A DNA stretch of 64,000 nucleotides from Paenibacillus taiwanensis DSM 18679 (lineage in GTDB: Bacteria > Bacillota > Bacilli > Paenibacillales > Paenibacillaceae): assembly GCF_000425125.1 (NCBI RefSeq), contig NZ_AULE01000028.1:204232-268231 (forward strand). The letters are read 5' to 3'. Below are positions 29,857 through 39,227 of the stretch, in pieces. The notes below the pieces were generated by a model. The model had not been told where the DNA came from. It saw only the letters and a list, made by a program, of their open reading frames with translations, and did not search any database. The position numbers and the translations under genes were made by a program. Within the stretch, counting starts at the first letter, position 1, and each line of letters opens with the position of its first letter.

Positions 29857-30660
29857 ATGGCAAAAATTGAACTGACAGACAGATTTCACATGGAAGTAAA
29901 GGAACAAGGTGCAGGAGTGCCTATAGTGCTGCTGCATGGTTATTGCGGCAGCTCCGACTATTGGCACTCTGTCGTGCCACTGCTTAGTGAGCGCTATCGT
30001 GTCATTACTCCGGACTTGCGAGGACATGGAAAGTCCTATGCACCTAATGGAGCGTACACGATTGAACAGATGGCCGATGATATTTTTCAAATGGCAGACA
30101 AGCTTCATTTAGAACAATTTATTTTGTTGGGGCATTCGCTTGGAGGCTACATTGCATTGTCTTTTGCGCAACGATTCAGTGAGCGTTTGCTTGGATTTGG
30201 CCTGATCCATTCAACAGGCTATGCGGATTCTGATGAGGTAAAGCAGGGGCGCTTAAAGGCGGTAGAAGATATTCGGGCTCATGGTATCGTCCCTTTTATC
30301 GACCAGTTGGTTCCGTCCTTGTTTAATCAGGACAGGTTGGAACGAGTAGAAGATGAAATTCGGCTTGCAAAGGCGATTGGGTACCACACGCCGCCTCAAG
30401 GTGCGATTGGCGCGGCACTGGCGATGCGTGAGCGTGAAGATCGCACAGCCGTGATGGCCGCGACCAAACTCCCACTGCTGCTTGTAGCGGGCAGACAGGA
30501 TCAGAAGGTGAAGCCTGAGCGGCTGTTCACGACGGCGGGGAGTAACGTGACACAAGCAGTCATCGAGGATGCTGGTCATATGGGAATGATGGAAACACCA
30601 GAAGAATTGAATCAAATAGTATCTTCTTTTGTGCACAAAATAAAGATTACGCATACGTAA
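29857..30660 (+). CDS. Alpha/beta hydrolase
   Basis: A 267-residue alpha/beta-fold hydrolase. Nucleophile elbow GHSLGGY (Ser about residue 92), oxyanion region LLHGYCGSSDYW, the DLRGHGKS motif, LLLVAGRQDQKVKPE supplying the acidic residue, and GHMGMMETPEE with the catalytic His near the end. This complete triad suggests an esterase, lactonase or haloperoxidase-like enzyme; the substrate is unknown. Of two adjacent ATG codons the second (29857) has better spacing from GAGGGG. Followed by a terminator. Confidence 0.88.
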   Translation: MAKIELTDRFHMEVKEQGAGVPIVLLHGYCGSSDYWHSVVPLLSERYRVITPDLRGHGKSYAPNGAYTIEQMADDIFQMADKLHLEQFILLGHSLGGYIALSFAQRFSERLLGFGLIHSTGYADSDEVKQGRLKAVEDIRAHGIVPFIDQLVPSLFNQDRLERVEDEIRLAKAIGYHTPPQGAIGAALAMREREDRTAVMAATKLPLLLVAGRQDQKVKPERLFTTAGSNVTQAVIEDAGHMGMMETPEELNQIVSSFVHKIKITHT

Positions 30661-30669
30661 ACAAGTGAG

Positions 30670-30701
30670 AGTGCCTTCTATTTGTAGGGGGTGCTTTTTT
30701 T
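30670..30701 (+). terminator. Terminator of the alpha/beta hydrolase gene
   Basis: AGTGCCTTCTA (30670-30680) pairs with TAGGGGGTGCT (30685-30695) using several G-U pairs; seven T follow. Confidence 0.75.
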
Positions 30702-30765
30702 CGGTATAATCGGCTTTATATTTAGATAAACTTCTAAATAAGAGGATACTATGATGGAGGCAGAA

Positions 30766-31035
30766 ATGAACGATGCGTTTAAAGCATTGGCAGACCCGAC
30801 AAGACGTCAGATTATAACGTTGCTAACAGAGCGTCATAGAAGTGCGGGGGAAATTGCTGACCAATTCCATATATCCAAGCCTAGCATTTCGCATCATCTA
30901 AATGTGTTGAAGCAAGCCCATCTTATTGTAGATGAACGGAGAGGCCAACATATATGGTACACGCTAAATACGAGGGTATTGCAGGAAGTGCTTGGCTGGC
31001 TGCTGAATGTAACGTTATTATCACATGAGGCATGA
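30766..31035 (+). CDS. ArsR-type repressor, SdpR-like
   Basis: An 89-residue winged-helix regulator. MNDAFKALADPTRRQIITLL at the start, the recognition helix ISKPSISHHLNVLKQA and the wing ERRGQHIWYTLN fit the ArsR family, most closely the SdpR autorepressors (also VLQEVLGWLL near the end). No metal-binding cysteines are present. In B. subtilis sdpR pairs with sdpI, an immunity protein against the SdpC toxin; no sdpI-like gene follows here. Of the possible starts, ATG 30766 follows GGAGGCAGAA and gives the family's usual N-terminus. Confidence 0.85.
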   Translation: MNDAFKALADPTRRQIITLLTERHRSAGEIADQFHISKPSISHHLNVLKQAHLIVDERRGQHIWYTLNTRVLQEVLGWLLNVTLLSHEA

Positions 31036-31306
31036 AGGAGAAGGTGGGGAGAAAGGGGAGGCAGGCTGCCATCATTCATAAGGCCCGCTGCGTGTATGTC
31101 ATATGAATCTGGTCTTGTATTCAGAGTGACTTATAAAGAAGTTTACCGATAAGGTGGCTCGTTATTATAATATTAAAGGCTTGTATGATGAGCGTAATTA
31201 AAATGTGATGAGTAGTGTCGCAATAACACTTCTAGTCCCATATGGATACGTAAATATGGACCATTTCAGCAGTGCTATCATGGTATGTTACTATAGGAGG
31301 CATGAG

Positions 31307-32023
31307 ATGTATCAACGTGATTATCTGGTACGACTGATTCAAGAGATGACAGCTATGATTGCCCGTACATTGGGCTTAAAGGAGCAGAAACAAAAGGCGG
31401 AGCTGTTACTGGAATGGGACGAACTGCTGGAGCGTAAGTTCCGCTTGAATGGCAAGTTGACAGATTCGTTGTCACCTGACGATATCATTAAGTTGTTCCA
31501 TCGACATGGCAATTTACAGTCGGACGAGCTACAGGCATTGGCTATTATTATGCTGGAGCGGGCTGAATTGGAGTATGATCTACAGCGAAGTTCGTCATCT
31601 CATGATGGCATAGAGGCCGCTGATGCAAATCATATCCAGCGTCTAATGAAAGTTTATGTACTGCTTGTTGAAGCGATGCTGCATGGCAGCAATCGAAGCT
31701 TGCTTCCTGTTATGGATGTCGTACAAAAGTTAAGCGCTAAGTTGGCCCCCTATCATCTGGATGCCTCGCTGCTGGAGCGGATCTGGAGATGGCATGATCA
31801 GGACCAGCGTTATGCAGAAGCAGAAAATGCTTTATATGAGTGGATGACGGGTGATGAAGCACGCTTGCCAAGGGCAGCAGCTTGGTATGAACGGCTGTTG
31901 GAGCTTTCAGACGATGAGCTGGAAGCAGGTGAGTTGCCTCGTGACGAGGTGGAGCAAGGGCTACAGGACGTACAGACGTTGATGGAAAAGAAGCACTCCA
32001 ATGAGTCCGATTCTGCTGACTAA
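31307..32023 (+). CDS. DUF6483 family protein
   Basis: A 238-residue protein, mostly helical. It begins MYQRDYLVRLIQEMTAMIAR, which with the following GLKEQKQKAELLLEWDELL and FRLNGKLTDSLSPDDIIKLF fits the DUF6483 pattern of Paenibacillus and Bacillus relatives. The middle part has a TPR-like helical rhythm, and residues from about 195 form WYERLLELSDDELEAG. No membrane segment. ATG 31307 is preceded by ATAGGAGG, which decides the start. Function unknown. Confidence 0.75.
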   Translation: MYQRDYLVRLIQEMTAMIARTLGLKEQKQKAELLLEWDELLERKFRLNGKLTDSLSPDDIIKLFHRHGNLQSDELQALAIIMLERAELEYDLQRSSSSHDGIEAADANHIQRLMKVYVLLVEAMLHGSNRSLLPVMDVVQKLSAKLAPYHLDASLLERIWRWHDQDQRYAEAENALYEWMTGDEARLPRAAAWYERLLELSDDELEAGELPRDEVEQGLQDVQTLMEKKHSNESDSAD

Positions 32024-32100
32024 CGATCTCTAACATTCGCCGACACCCCTACAAAACTAATGAGTTCACAGTAATGTGATTGAAAGGTTGTAACATCACG

Positions 32101-33294
32101 ATGGAACAATTACAGCAGTTAGTTCAACATATTTTACAAGAAGGAACTTTACATTCAGCAGTGTTTAGCCAAGTGCGTCTTGCTCCGGAAGAAGGCTGTG
32201 TCAAAGCAACGATTAAGCCCATCCAGCTGCGTGGCGAGGTTATGGTGCAGATTACTTATCATTTTGCCAACAAGGTTACACATGAAAATGTGACGGCACA
32301 AAGGGCAGCAGACAAACTGTTCAGCTTGCTTGAACACAACTTTCGCCAAGCTTTACTCCGAACGACAGAGGCTGAACATCATGTGTTAATTAGCAAGAAG
32401 CACAAAGTAAATATACGGACAAAACAGACAAGGTCGGTGCAGGCTGACTTGTCCCATAATCGCAAAAAGCAATACATACTGGCAGAAGGCGTTCCGGTGC
32501 CGTTTCTGATTGAGCTTGGTATTATGAGCGATGTGGGCAAAGTGCTTGCTTCTAAATACGATAAATTTAAGCAAATCAACCGATTTTTGGAGATGGTAGC
32601 TGACATTTTGCCTCATTTACCAAATGACCGTACGATACGGATTATTGATTTTGGTTGTGGAAAGTCTTATTTAACATTTGCTCTTTATCATTATTTACAT
32701 GTGGTGTGTGAACGTGATGTGATGATCAACGGACTTGATTTGAAGGAAGATGTGATTGCACATTGTGAGGCACTGGCGCGCAGACTACAGTATGAAGGAC
32801 TTCAATTCTCTGTAGGCGATATTGCACAGTATGATAAAGCTAGCACAGTGGATATGGTTGTGACCTTGCATGCTTGTGATACAGCTACAGACGCTGCTTT
32901 AAACAAAGCGGTCAGATGGGGAGCGAGTGTGATATTGTCTGTTCCTTGCTGTCAGCATGAGTTGTTCCGGCAGATTGACACACCAGTGTTGGAGCCGCTG
33001 CTTGGCCACGGCATATTAAAGGAACGTTTCTCTGCGCTTGCAACAGATGCGATGCGGGCGAAGCTGCTGGATTGTGTAGGGTATCAGACCCAATTGCTCG
33101 AATTTATCGACATAGAGAATACGCCTAAAAATATATTAATTCGTGCGGTGCGTGCATCTGGAGGCGATATACCGACGAATTGGCAGCAGTACACGGCATT
33201 CCGCGATTTTCTCCAGGCAGCTCCTTATCTGGAAGACGCTTTGCATGATCTGATTGCGGAGCAAGGACTACAAGGCGTTCGCTTGTCTCGCTAA
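32101..33294 (+). CDS. Class I SAM-dependent methyltransferase (PF13679-like)
   Basis: A 397-residue enzyme. The N-terminal 170 residues are family-specific. The Rossmann core begins with IRIIDFGCGKSYLTFALYHYL (motif I, about residues 179-198, cited as landmark), then INGLDLKEDVI, and VVTLHACDTATDAALN and VPCCQHE, the last being an unusual Cys-Cys pattern typical of the Methyltransf_32/METTL25-like group. The substrate is unknown; RNA is a plausible target. The frame starts at TTG 32080, but ATG 32101 is more likely. Codon use matches its neighbours. Confidence 0.82.
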   Translation: MEQLQQLVQHILQEGTLHSAVFSQVRLAPEEGCVKATIKPIQLRGEVMVQITYHFANKVTHENVTAQRAADKLFSLLEHNFRQALLRTTEAEHHVLISKKHKVNIRTKQTRSVQADLSHNRKKQYILAEGVPVPFLIELGIMSDVGKVLASKYDKFKQINRFLEMVADILPHLPNDRTIRIIDFGCGKSYLTFALYHYLHVVCERDVMINGLDLKEDVIAHCEALARRLQYEGLQFSVGDIAQYDKASTVDMVVTLHACDTATDAALNKAVRWGASVILSVPCCQHELFRQIDTPVLEPLLGHGILKERFSALATDAMRAKLLDCVGYQTQLLEFIDIENTPKNILIRAVRASGGDIPTNWQQYTAFRDFLQAAPYLEDALHDLIAEQGLQGVRLSR

Positions 33295-33518
33295 CGTGCC
33301 TGTAAGGGTACAGGGCTATAATGTGGAGCGCAGTGCTCATATAAGTCGTGGCCCTGCCTTAACGGGATTTGGCTTCGGTTTCGTCTAAGGAACGTAGTTG
33401 CTAAGGGATCAAAGAAGAGTATGGGGAAGTTGGGAGTAACTCGCTCCGTGTCATTTACGAGGCGGGGACTTCCTGGATGCTCTCTCTAGTCCCAATAGCA
33501 GCTGTTTCGTATACATCG

Positions 33519-34001
33519 TTAATTAGGATCGTAGACCATACAGTGGAACAGACCTGTGCCAGAAGGTGTTGGACGTTCATACGTATCTGTAATACGAAAG
33601 CCTGCACGTTCGTATGTGCGTATAGCCCGAGTGTTCCAACAAAGCACTTCCAAATCGATTTCATCTTCTGGTCGACGTCGTATGGCCTCTTCCACAATCG
33701 TTTGCACAAACGATTTACCTCTGCCAAAGCCTAATTTGTCAGGGTGCATGCCAAGCCCTAGACGGGTAACACCCTCTAACGGGAAAAATTGCGCAAATCC
33801 TTCCAGTTGGTCCTCTGCACCCCGTACTACTGCAAATTGACTTTCCCGAATGACAGGATCAGCAAACTCAACTTCTAGTGCTTTCATTTGCTCCCAAGGC
33901 AAAAAATTGTACAAGTTGTATGGCGGTTCATATTGCCAACTACAGATGGCTTCTGCGTCTTGTTCGCTCATGGGAAAGATTCGAAAAGGTTGCAAGGGCA
34001 T
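33519..34001 (-). CDS. GNAT family N-acetyltransferase
   Basis: A 160-residue acetyltransferase. It begins PFRIFPMSEQDAEAICSWQYEPPYNLYNF (landmark only), has the acetyl-CoA-binding P-loop-like LGMHPDKLGFGRGKSF, and ends with VLCWNTRAIRTYERAGFRI, all typical for the RimI-like branch. Substrate unknown. GAGGAGG is only one base before the ATG at 34001; TTG at codon 3 has a better spacing and may be the true start. A hairpin at 33465-33493 (GGGACT/AGTCCC) lies beyond the stop. Confidence 0.85.
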   Translation of the reverse strand: MPLQPFRIFPMSEQDAEAICSWQYEPPYNLYNFLPWEQMKALEVEFADPVIRESQFAVVRGAEDQLEGFAQFFPLEGVTRLGLGMHPDKLGFGRGKSFVQTIVEEAIRRRPEDEIDLEVLCWNTRAIRTYERAGFRITDTYERPTPSGTGLFHCMVYDPN

Positions 34002-34204
34002 TCCTCCTCACGTTTAATAAAGGTATCTGCTTACATCATACTTATTGTGTCACGAACAATTACGCAGTACAAGTCCATATAGAGGTTGTATTGTTACATG
34101 TATTATGCAGTTGGTTACAGATTGTCACAGTTTGTATAGTATAATGGGGTTAGACAAATGAATTGTTGTACGATAACGGCATACTAGAGGAGGCATACAT
34201 ACGG

Positions 34205-35581
34205 ATGTTTGCGCGAAGCAGTCGTACTTTATGGTTTGTTATTTTATTTTTAATAGTATGGATATGCCCTTTGATGATGATGCCCAAGCCAGTTGAGGCG
34301 CAAGGGATGCTTCTCCCTCATACCGTTATAACGGATACGAGGACAGTAAAGCTTAACGACGTACTGGCGGTTAACCCTACAGTAACGGGTGTCACTTATG
34401 CTGTAACCTATGCTGATCCGACGATCGCAACAGTAGATGTTGATCTCAAGCGCCAACAGTATATTGTACGAGGAAACAAGATCGGATCTACAGCAGTAGC
34501 CATAGCGTGGGGAGACCCGTCTGGGCGTATTCAGGTAGAGAAGTTTGCGGTTATGGTGGTGGACCCAACACAGCCATTGGCTGCCTCGACGATTAACATG
34601 AATTATTTAAGCGATTATTATTTTGCACCAAATCAAGTAAGCAAGCTGATTGATCTTAAAGTTCTTTTTCCAAATGATTCAACGATTGAATATAGAAGGA
34701 ACAATTTTGATATTCAAGATTCGAGTATGGCGTTGGGCTTGGCGGGGTCGGAGTTTAACGGTGTAGATGCATATTATGTCATAAAAGAGCAGACAAAATT
34801 CACACATACGGTCGTCACGATTACAGCTACAAATAGACTTGGCAACAAAGCCTCATACTTCTTTACGGTTGCCATGAATACGGAACCGCGTTATACAGGT
34901 CCAGGTGATGTGAGGCATATTGTAGCAGGCTCCTCATCATCTATCCCGTTGGCGAGCTTTTTTGTAGATCCGGATCAGGACAGTCTTACATATACGTTTT
35001 TAGGAACAGAGAACAAAGGGATTGTGAACGCTTCTCTACAAGGCTCTGAGTTGATCGTGCAAGGAATTGCAACCGGTACAGACAAAATTAAAATCAAGGC
35101 AGACGACGGCCGCGGCGGATCAACGATCGGAGAAGTATCGGTTGAAGTTCACGCTGTAGCTGACAGCGAATACACGGGACAGTATAAAGGTGTTGAAAAT
35201 AGGCTGCGTATACCGGTTACGTCAGCGGGGCGTTATTGGCTGGCTCCGTTTGAGGCTGTGCATAGTTCAGTTAAAAGTGGACGAGAAGCATATGTAGCAG
35301 CAGGTCAAGCCGATGTTACGTTCCGAATTGATAGTGTCAATCAGCAGCCAATGCTTGGACCGGGGCATTACGGATTATACTATGTGGACCCTACTTCTAA
35401 TCGCTTATCACTTGTTCAAGTAGTGGAGCTGCTGGATAAACAGGTGCTCATTCAACAAATTACTGAAATTGATCAACATAACGGTGCTAATGGAATCGAT
35501 GTAGCAGATATACGAAGATGGATTTTGCGTCCCGAAAATAACACCTTTATTCGAGCCAAGCTTGCCTTGTCACTCTTGTAG
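34205..35581 (+). CDS. Secreted Ig/cadherin-like surface protein
   Basis: A 458-residue exported protein. A signal peptide (residues 1-33, FVILFLIVWICPLMMM core, VEAQ cleavage region) is followed by beta-rich domains. The first resembles a bacterial Ig-like BIG2 domain (ATVDVDL, GNKIGSTAVAIAWGD), and a later one is cadherin/PKD-like (FFVDPDQDSLTYTF, IKADDGRGGST). The C-terminus contains QHNGANGIDVADIRRWI, weakly dockerin-like. AGAGGAGG precedes ATG 34205 by eleven bases. It lies before an O-antigen-ligase-like gene but a terminator separates them. Role unknown; an extracellular structural or adhesive function is likely. Confidence 0.7.
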   Translation: MFARSSRTLWFVILFLIVWICPLMMMPKPVEAQGMLLPHTVITDTRTVKLNDVLAVNPTVTGVTYAVTYADPTIATVDVDLKRQQYIVRGNKIGSTAVAIAWGDPSGRIQVEKFAVMVVDPTQPLAASTINMNYLSDYYFAPNQVSKLIDLKVLFPNDSTIEYRRNNFDIQDSSMALGLAGSEFNGVDAYYVIKEQTKFTHTVVTITATNRLGNKASYFFTVAMNTEPRYTGPGDVRHIVAGSSSSIPLASFFVDPDQDSLTYTFLGTENKGIVNASLQGSELIVQGIATGTDKIKIKADDGRGGSTIGEVSVEVHAVADSEYTGQYKGVENRLRIPVTSAGRYWLAPFEAVHSSVKSGREAYVAAGQADVTFRIDSVNQQPMLGPGHYGLYYVDPTSNRLSLVQVVELLDKQVLIQQITEIDQHNGANGIDVADIRRWILRPENNTFIRAKLALSLL

Positions 35582-35695
35582 ATGAATACATATGTGAACA
35601 CGGAGCTTGACTGGGCAAATTAGCAATAAGAAAGAGGATGGAATAGGATACAGCCACCCAGGCAGCCTTTACGTCTATTTGGTCAGACTAGCATT

Positions 35696-35733
35696 GACCG
35701 CTTCTCGGTAGTTTCCGATGGAGTGGTCTTTTT
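35696..35733 (+). terminator. Terminator of the surface-protein gene
   Basis: GACCGCT (35696-35702) pairs with AGTGGTC (35722-35728); an inner TCGG/CCGA stem lies in the loop, and five T follow. The rest of 35582-35933 shows no gene. Confidence 0.75.
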
Positions 35734-35933
35734 GACGTGCTCACCCTATACCCTTTAGCGAAGCTACTTGTAACAGATCAGCCTGTACAGCAGTATAAAG
35801 AATAAGAAACGAATATAACAAACATAAAATAGTAATAGATAAAAGAGGAAACAAGTCTACGGTTATATAAGCTGAGCAGCATAAATAAAGAAGTAGTTAG
35901 ATGGGGAGATAAGGGGAGATGGGAGGCGGCGTC

Positions 35934-38072
35934 ATGAGAAGGTTGAATAAAATGGTAACGAAAACGGCTCATCTATCTATGCATGAAACGAGGACGCTTA
36001 TCCTGTGGGCGATAGTGGGGATTGTATTAGGCGCGGGGTTATGCCAGCAAGGCTTGTTCTACGACCACCACATGCTGCCTGTAGCTGTGCTGCTTATTGG
36101 TGTTGGCGTATACCACATTTTGCGCAAAGGGATAATGCTGTCCTTGAGAGGTTGCGCTTTTCCTTGGCCGTTATGGTTTCCGCTCATAGCAGCGGTTTGT
36201 TACGGGATAACCTTGCTGTTTGAACCCGCCTCTGTGTATGGCAGTTGGATGCAGATCATACGATGGAGTTCTTTTGGCATATGGCTTCTGCTCATCTACG
36301 GTTCTTTGACGTGCAGACAAGCCGTTCAGAAGTTTCATCTTGTAATAGTATTAATTGGCATAGTGATGTCATTTGGTTCCCTCTGTATGTTGTACGGCTG
36401 GATTCCCTATAACGGAGGTGTGATGTCCAGTTCCAACGAAGAACTGTCCGCGTTAGGCTTTCGTCTTGGCGGCTGGCTGCAATATCCGAATACGCTTGGA
36501 GCGCTTGCGGGGGCATATGCACTATATCACTTAGGACGGATCAATGAATTAGGTATCACTCGACGGGCATGGCTGTTGGAATCCGTTTGCTTACTGCTGC
36601 ATGCAACGGTGCTTGGCCTGACGGAATCAAGGGGCGCATGGCTAGTTACTGCTGCGATTGTATTTGCAAGTTTGCTCGTTACGAAGGGGAGCCGGCTCCG
36701 GTTTATAGGTTGGGCAGCGTGGCATGGATGCTGGGCGTTGTTAGCGCTGGCTTCCACTGCATCATTATGGCTGCAACAGAGCCACCTTATTGCGCTCCCA
36801 TTTCTCTTATGTATGGCGGGAGCCGTGTTGTTGCCATATGTGCTCTATGTTGGAGTGAGCAATAGGGCTAAGAGGAGGGAGGACGGCGATAGGGAGTCTG
36901 TTAGTGAGCCGTGGTTTATCAAAGTTATTTTAGCAGGCATAGGAGCTGTTGTTCTAAGTGCAGCGTTATATGTAATGCCAAATGAGGCGAGTGATCGCTT
37001 AACGGGTCATTATGAGACGGCCTCGGCTCGAACTTTATTTTATAAGGATGCATGGCGATTGTGGCAGGAGCATCCTTGGCTTGGAAGTGGCGGTGACGCT
37101 TGGAGACAGCAGTTTTCATCTATCCAGAGCGAGCCGTATGTGGGCAAGGAAGTACATAGCAGTTTATTTGATATGCTGCTGGACATTGGCGTCGTTGGCA
37201 CGGTGGTGACAATGGGACTAGCGGCAGTCGTGCTATGGCAAGGCTGGCGCCGCTATCAGGCAGCGGGCATGGCTGCAACCGCCATAGCAGCCCACAGTTT
37301 GATTGACTTCGACCTCGCATACAGTTGGGTCATTTATGTGTGGCTTGGTTGGCTGGCATTAGGCTATTCAGGCGGCAAGCAATGGGGGGAGCCGGTTGAG
37401 AGCGCTCAACCACAATCGCAGGCAGAACTGATGCAAAGCGGTGCGAAGCAGGTGCGGCGTAGTAAGCTGCGCCAGCGTCTCGCAACTCTGGTGCTTGTCG
37501 TCCCGCTGGCAGGGGTAGCCGCGGTAGGTTTAAGTCACTGCGTGGCGCAAGTTCTATACGCCACGGCAAGCGGCAAGCCTACTGCCGCCAGCGCAGTGAC
37601 ACTCCGCGCAGCACAGCGGCTCGCGCCTGCCAATACAGCGCTGCGCATCGCAGCCTCGCGCCGCTTACCGCCGCGCGAGGCGCTGGCGCTGCTGGCAGAG
37701 GGGCAGAGCTTCGAACACGACGGCAAAGCGCTCAACCGTGAGCTGGCGCTAACGGCTGAGCGCAGCGGCAATCCGCAGCAAGCGGCCGCCTACTGGCAGG
37801 CGGCCGTGAAGGCTGATCGCTTCGATCGCAAGCTGCGCACCGAAGCGATCGTGCGGCTTGCCGCTATGGCGCAGGCGGCGGCCGCGCAAGGACAGCCATC
37901 GTTGGCGCAGACGCTGGCCGTGGATGCAGAAAGGCACTTCAGCGCTTACGATGCTGAAGTGCGCCGCATCGCGGCAATTGAGCACGTGGCAAACGGCAAG
38001 CGGTTTGCTATGACGGAAGAGGCCGAGCGCGCAGCGGCCTCCGTATACTTGCTTACCCTCCAAAGTAAGTAA
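35934..38072 (+). CDS. O-antigen ligase/polymerase-like membrane protein with helical C-terminal domain
   Basis: A 712-residue protein. About 10-12 membrane helices fill residues 20-480. The Wzy/WaaL-type pattern is present: a periplasmic-loop region ending HPWLGSGGDAWR and SLFDMLLDIGVVG, and LTESRGAWL. The C-terminal 200 residues are soluble, Ala/Arg-rich and helical, with TPR-like spacing (PREALALLAEGQ, NPQQAAAYWQAAVK). The DNA coding this tail is far richer in G+C than the rest: 43 of 60 bases at 37561-37620. ATG 35934 follows GGGAGGCGGCGTC, preferred over ATG 35919. It probably polymerises or attaches a surface glycan. Confidence 0.82.
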   Translation: MRRLNKMVTKTAHLSMHETRTLILWAIVGIVLGAGLCQQGLFYDHHMLPVAVLLIGVGVYHILRKGIMLSLRGCAFPWPLWFPLIAAVCYGITLLFEPASVYGSWMQIIRWSSFGIWLLLIYGSLTCRQAVQKFHLVIVLIGIVMSFGSLCMLYGWIPYNGGVMSSSNEELSALGFRLGGWLQYPNTLGALAGAYALYHLGRINELGITRRAWLLESVCLLLHATVLGLTESRGAWLVTAAIVFASLLVTKGSRLRFIGWAAWHGCWALLALASTASLWLQQSHLIALPFLLCMAGAVLLPYVLYVGVSNRAKRREDGDRESVSEPWFIKVILAGIGAVVLSAALYVMPNEASDRLTGHYETASARTLFYKDAWRLWQEHPWLGSGGDAWRQQFSSIQSEPYVGKEVHSSLFDMLLDIGVVGTVVTMGLAAVVLWQGWRRYQAAGMAATAIAAHSLIDFDLAYSWVIYVWLGWLALGYSGGKQWGEPVESAQPQSQAELMQSGAKQVRRSKLRQRLATLVLVVPLAGVAAVGLSHCVAQVLYATASGKPTAASAVTLRAAQRLAPANTALRIAASRRLPPREALALLAEGQSFEHDGKALNRELALTAERSGNPQQAAAYWQAAVKADRFDRKLRTEAIVRLAAMAQAAAAQGQPSLAQTLAVDAERHFSAYDAEVRRIAAIEHVANGKRFAMTEEAERAAASVYLLTLQSK

Positions 38073-38152
38073 CAGGAGAACGGGCAAATGGACCAAGCAA
38101 GACAGGAGCGAGCTGCATACGTTGTACGATACGTGCAGAAAGGAGCATCCGC

Positions 38153-38521
38153 ATGAGCATCGTAAAACGTATCACTCCTCCCCTCAAGGACCCGCAGCGC
38201 AAAGGAAAAGTAGTCAGTAAAGTGACCAGGAAGCCATTTAAAGCCAAGCTGATTCCGAATCTGTACTTTACACGCTTTACTGTATTATGGGTGCAAAATA
38301 ACGGCGTTACGTTTAATACCGCCGGTTTTTTTGCCCGGGCTTTTTCAGGCGGGCGCTTGTTGTCTACAGCATCATTTGACCGTCACGGCGTCGTCCGCTT
38401 CAATAATATTGGTGTCTTGACTAACGTGGCGCTTACGATTCAAGTGTTTAACAGTGCTGGTGTACTGTTCCGAACACGCAACGTACCTAGAGGTGTTGAA
38501 GCCTTCGCTATTATTGGCTAA
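38153..38521 (+). CDS. Hypothetical beta-rich protein
   Basis: A 122-residue protein I do not recognise. It begins with a basic stretch (MSIVKRITPPLKDPQRKGK), then contains alternating hydrophobic and polar residues (FTRFTVLWVQNNGVTFNTAG, FNNIGVLTNVALTIQVFNSA) typical of beta strands, and no signal peptide or membrane helix. AAAGGAGCATCCGC precedes ATG 38153 and a strong terminator follows, so the gene is real. It is close behind the glycan-polymerase gene and could be co-transcribed. A spore-coat or surface role is speculation. Confidence 0.75.
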   Translation: MSIVKRITPPLKDPQRKGKVVSKVTRKPFKAKLIPNLYFTRFTVLWVQNNGVTFNTAGFFARAFSGGRLLSTASFDRHGVVRFNNIGVLTNVALTIQVFNSAGVLFRTRNVPRGVEAFAIIG

Positions 38522-38528
38522 TGCCGAC

Positions 38529-38569
38529 AAGGCCCACTCGTTTCTTTTCGGAAACGGCGTGGGCCTTTT
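38529..38569 (+). terminator. Terminator of the hypothetical beta-rich protein gene
   Basis: AAGGCCCAC (38529-38537) pairs with GTGGGCCTT, extended by CGTTTC/GAAACG, then TTTT. Confidence 0.88.
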
Positions 38570-38599
38570 GACTGAAAGTGATGATGTTCGGTTGTCGGG

Positions 38600-38908
38600 C
38601 TATCCGCCGAATGCATCGCGGAAGCAGGCGCTTAGCTTAGTCCGGTCAACCTTCCATAATTGAGCCAGTTCCTCGCTGACAGCTTCATCCCACCAATCGG
38701 CAAGCCGCTTGCGATGTTGGCTGTTCTCATGAATCCAGGTCAAGTTGCCGAATACTTTTTCTACATACAATGCTTCGCCCTGCTTTATCAGTTCATCGGG
38801 GACATATAGCTTCATCCGTTTGATCGTACGATACAACTCCGTACTACAGGAACGGCGAATTTTGCGTGCGGAAGGCAGGGGGGCTTCATGGCGCTCTTTT
38901 GGTCTCAA
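38600..38908 (-). CDS. Conserved hypothetical protein of Paenibacillus type
   Basis: A 102-residue basic, mostly helical protein. The core SCSTELYRTIKRMKLYVPDE, then EKVFGNLTWIHENSQHRKRLADWW and LWKVDRTKLSACFRDAFGG, suggests a compact conserved domain; I recall similar short proteins in Paenibacillus but no function. TTG at 38908 is likely the start, eight bases after GGAG. It converges on the gene at 38153-38521. No membrane segment or metal motif is visible. Confidence 0.6.
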   Translation of the reverse strand: MRPKERHEAPLPSARKIRRSCSTELYRTIKRMKLYVPDELIKQGEALYVEKVFGNLTWIHENSQHRKRLADWWDEAVSEELAQLWKVDRTKLSACFRDAFGG

Positions 38909-39124
38909 TAAGGTGACTCCTCTCTACACGGGCCTACGCATCAACATATGCAGAGACTTTTTGCTTGTCACAACCGGAATGAATCTTCTTTATGTAGTTG
39001 TTTTACGATAGTGTAAGATTCCATGCCATCGCAATTAAGCCCCTCGCATCGTCCTATTCTAGTGACTGCTTCCTAAACTAAGCTAGACCCTATGTATACC
39101 GAGGAGTGTACACTAATTCCTAAC

Positions 39125-39154
39125 TTGGAGTGATGTCCTTCCATATGCTAGAAT
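39125..39154 (+). promoter_or_regulatory. Possible sigma-A promoter for the dedA operon
   Basis: TTGGAG (39125-39130), 18 bases, TAGAAT (39149-39154). The remainder of 38909-39227 holds nothing I can name. Confidence 0.4.
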
Positions 39155-39227
39155 AGAATGGTTATCAATGAAGTCGTTCCAAGTGTTATCATTAATTATG
39201 AATAAGCATGTGGGGAAGAGGGAAGGT

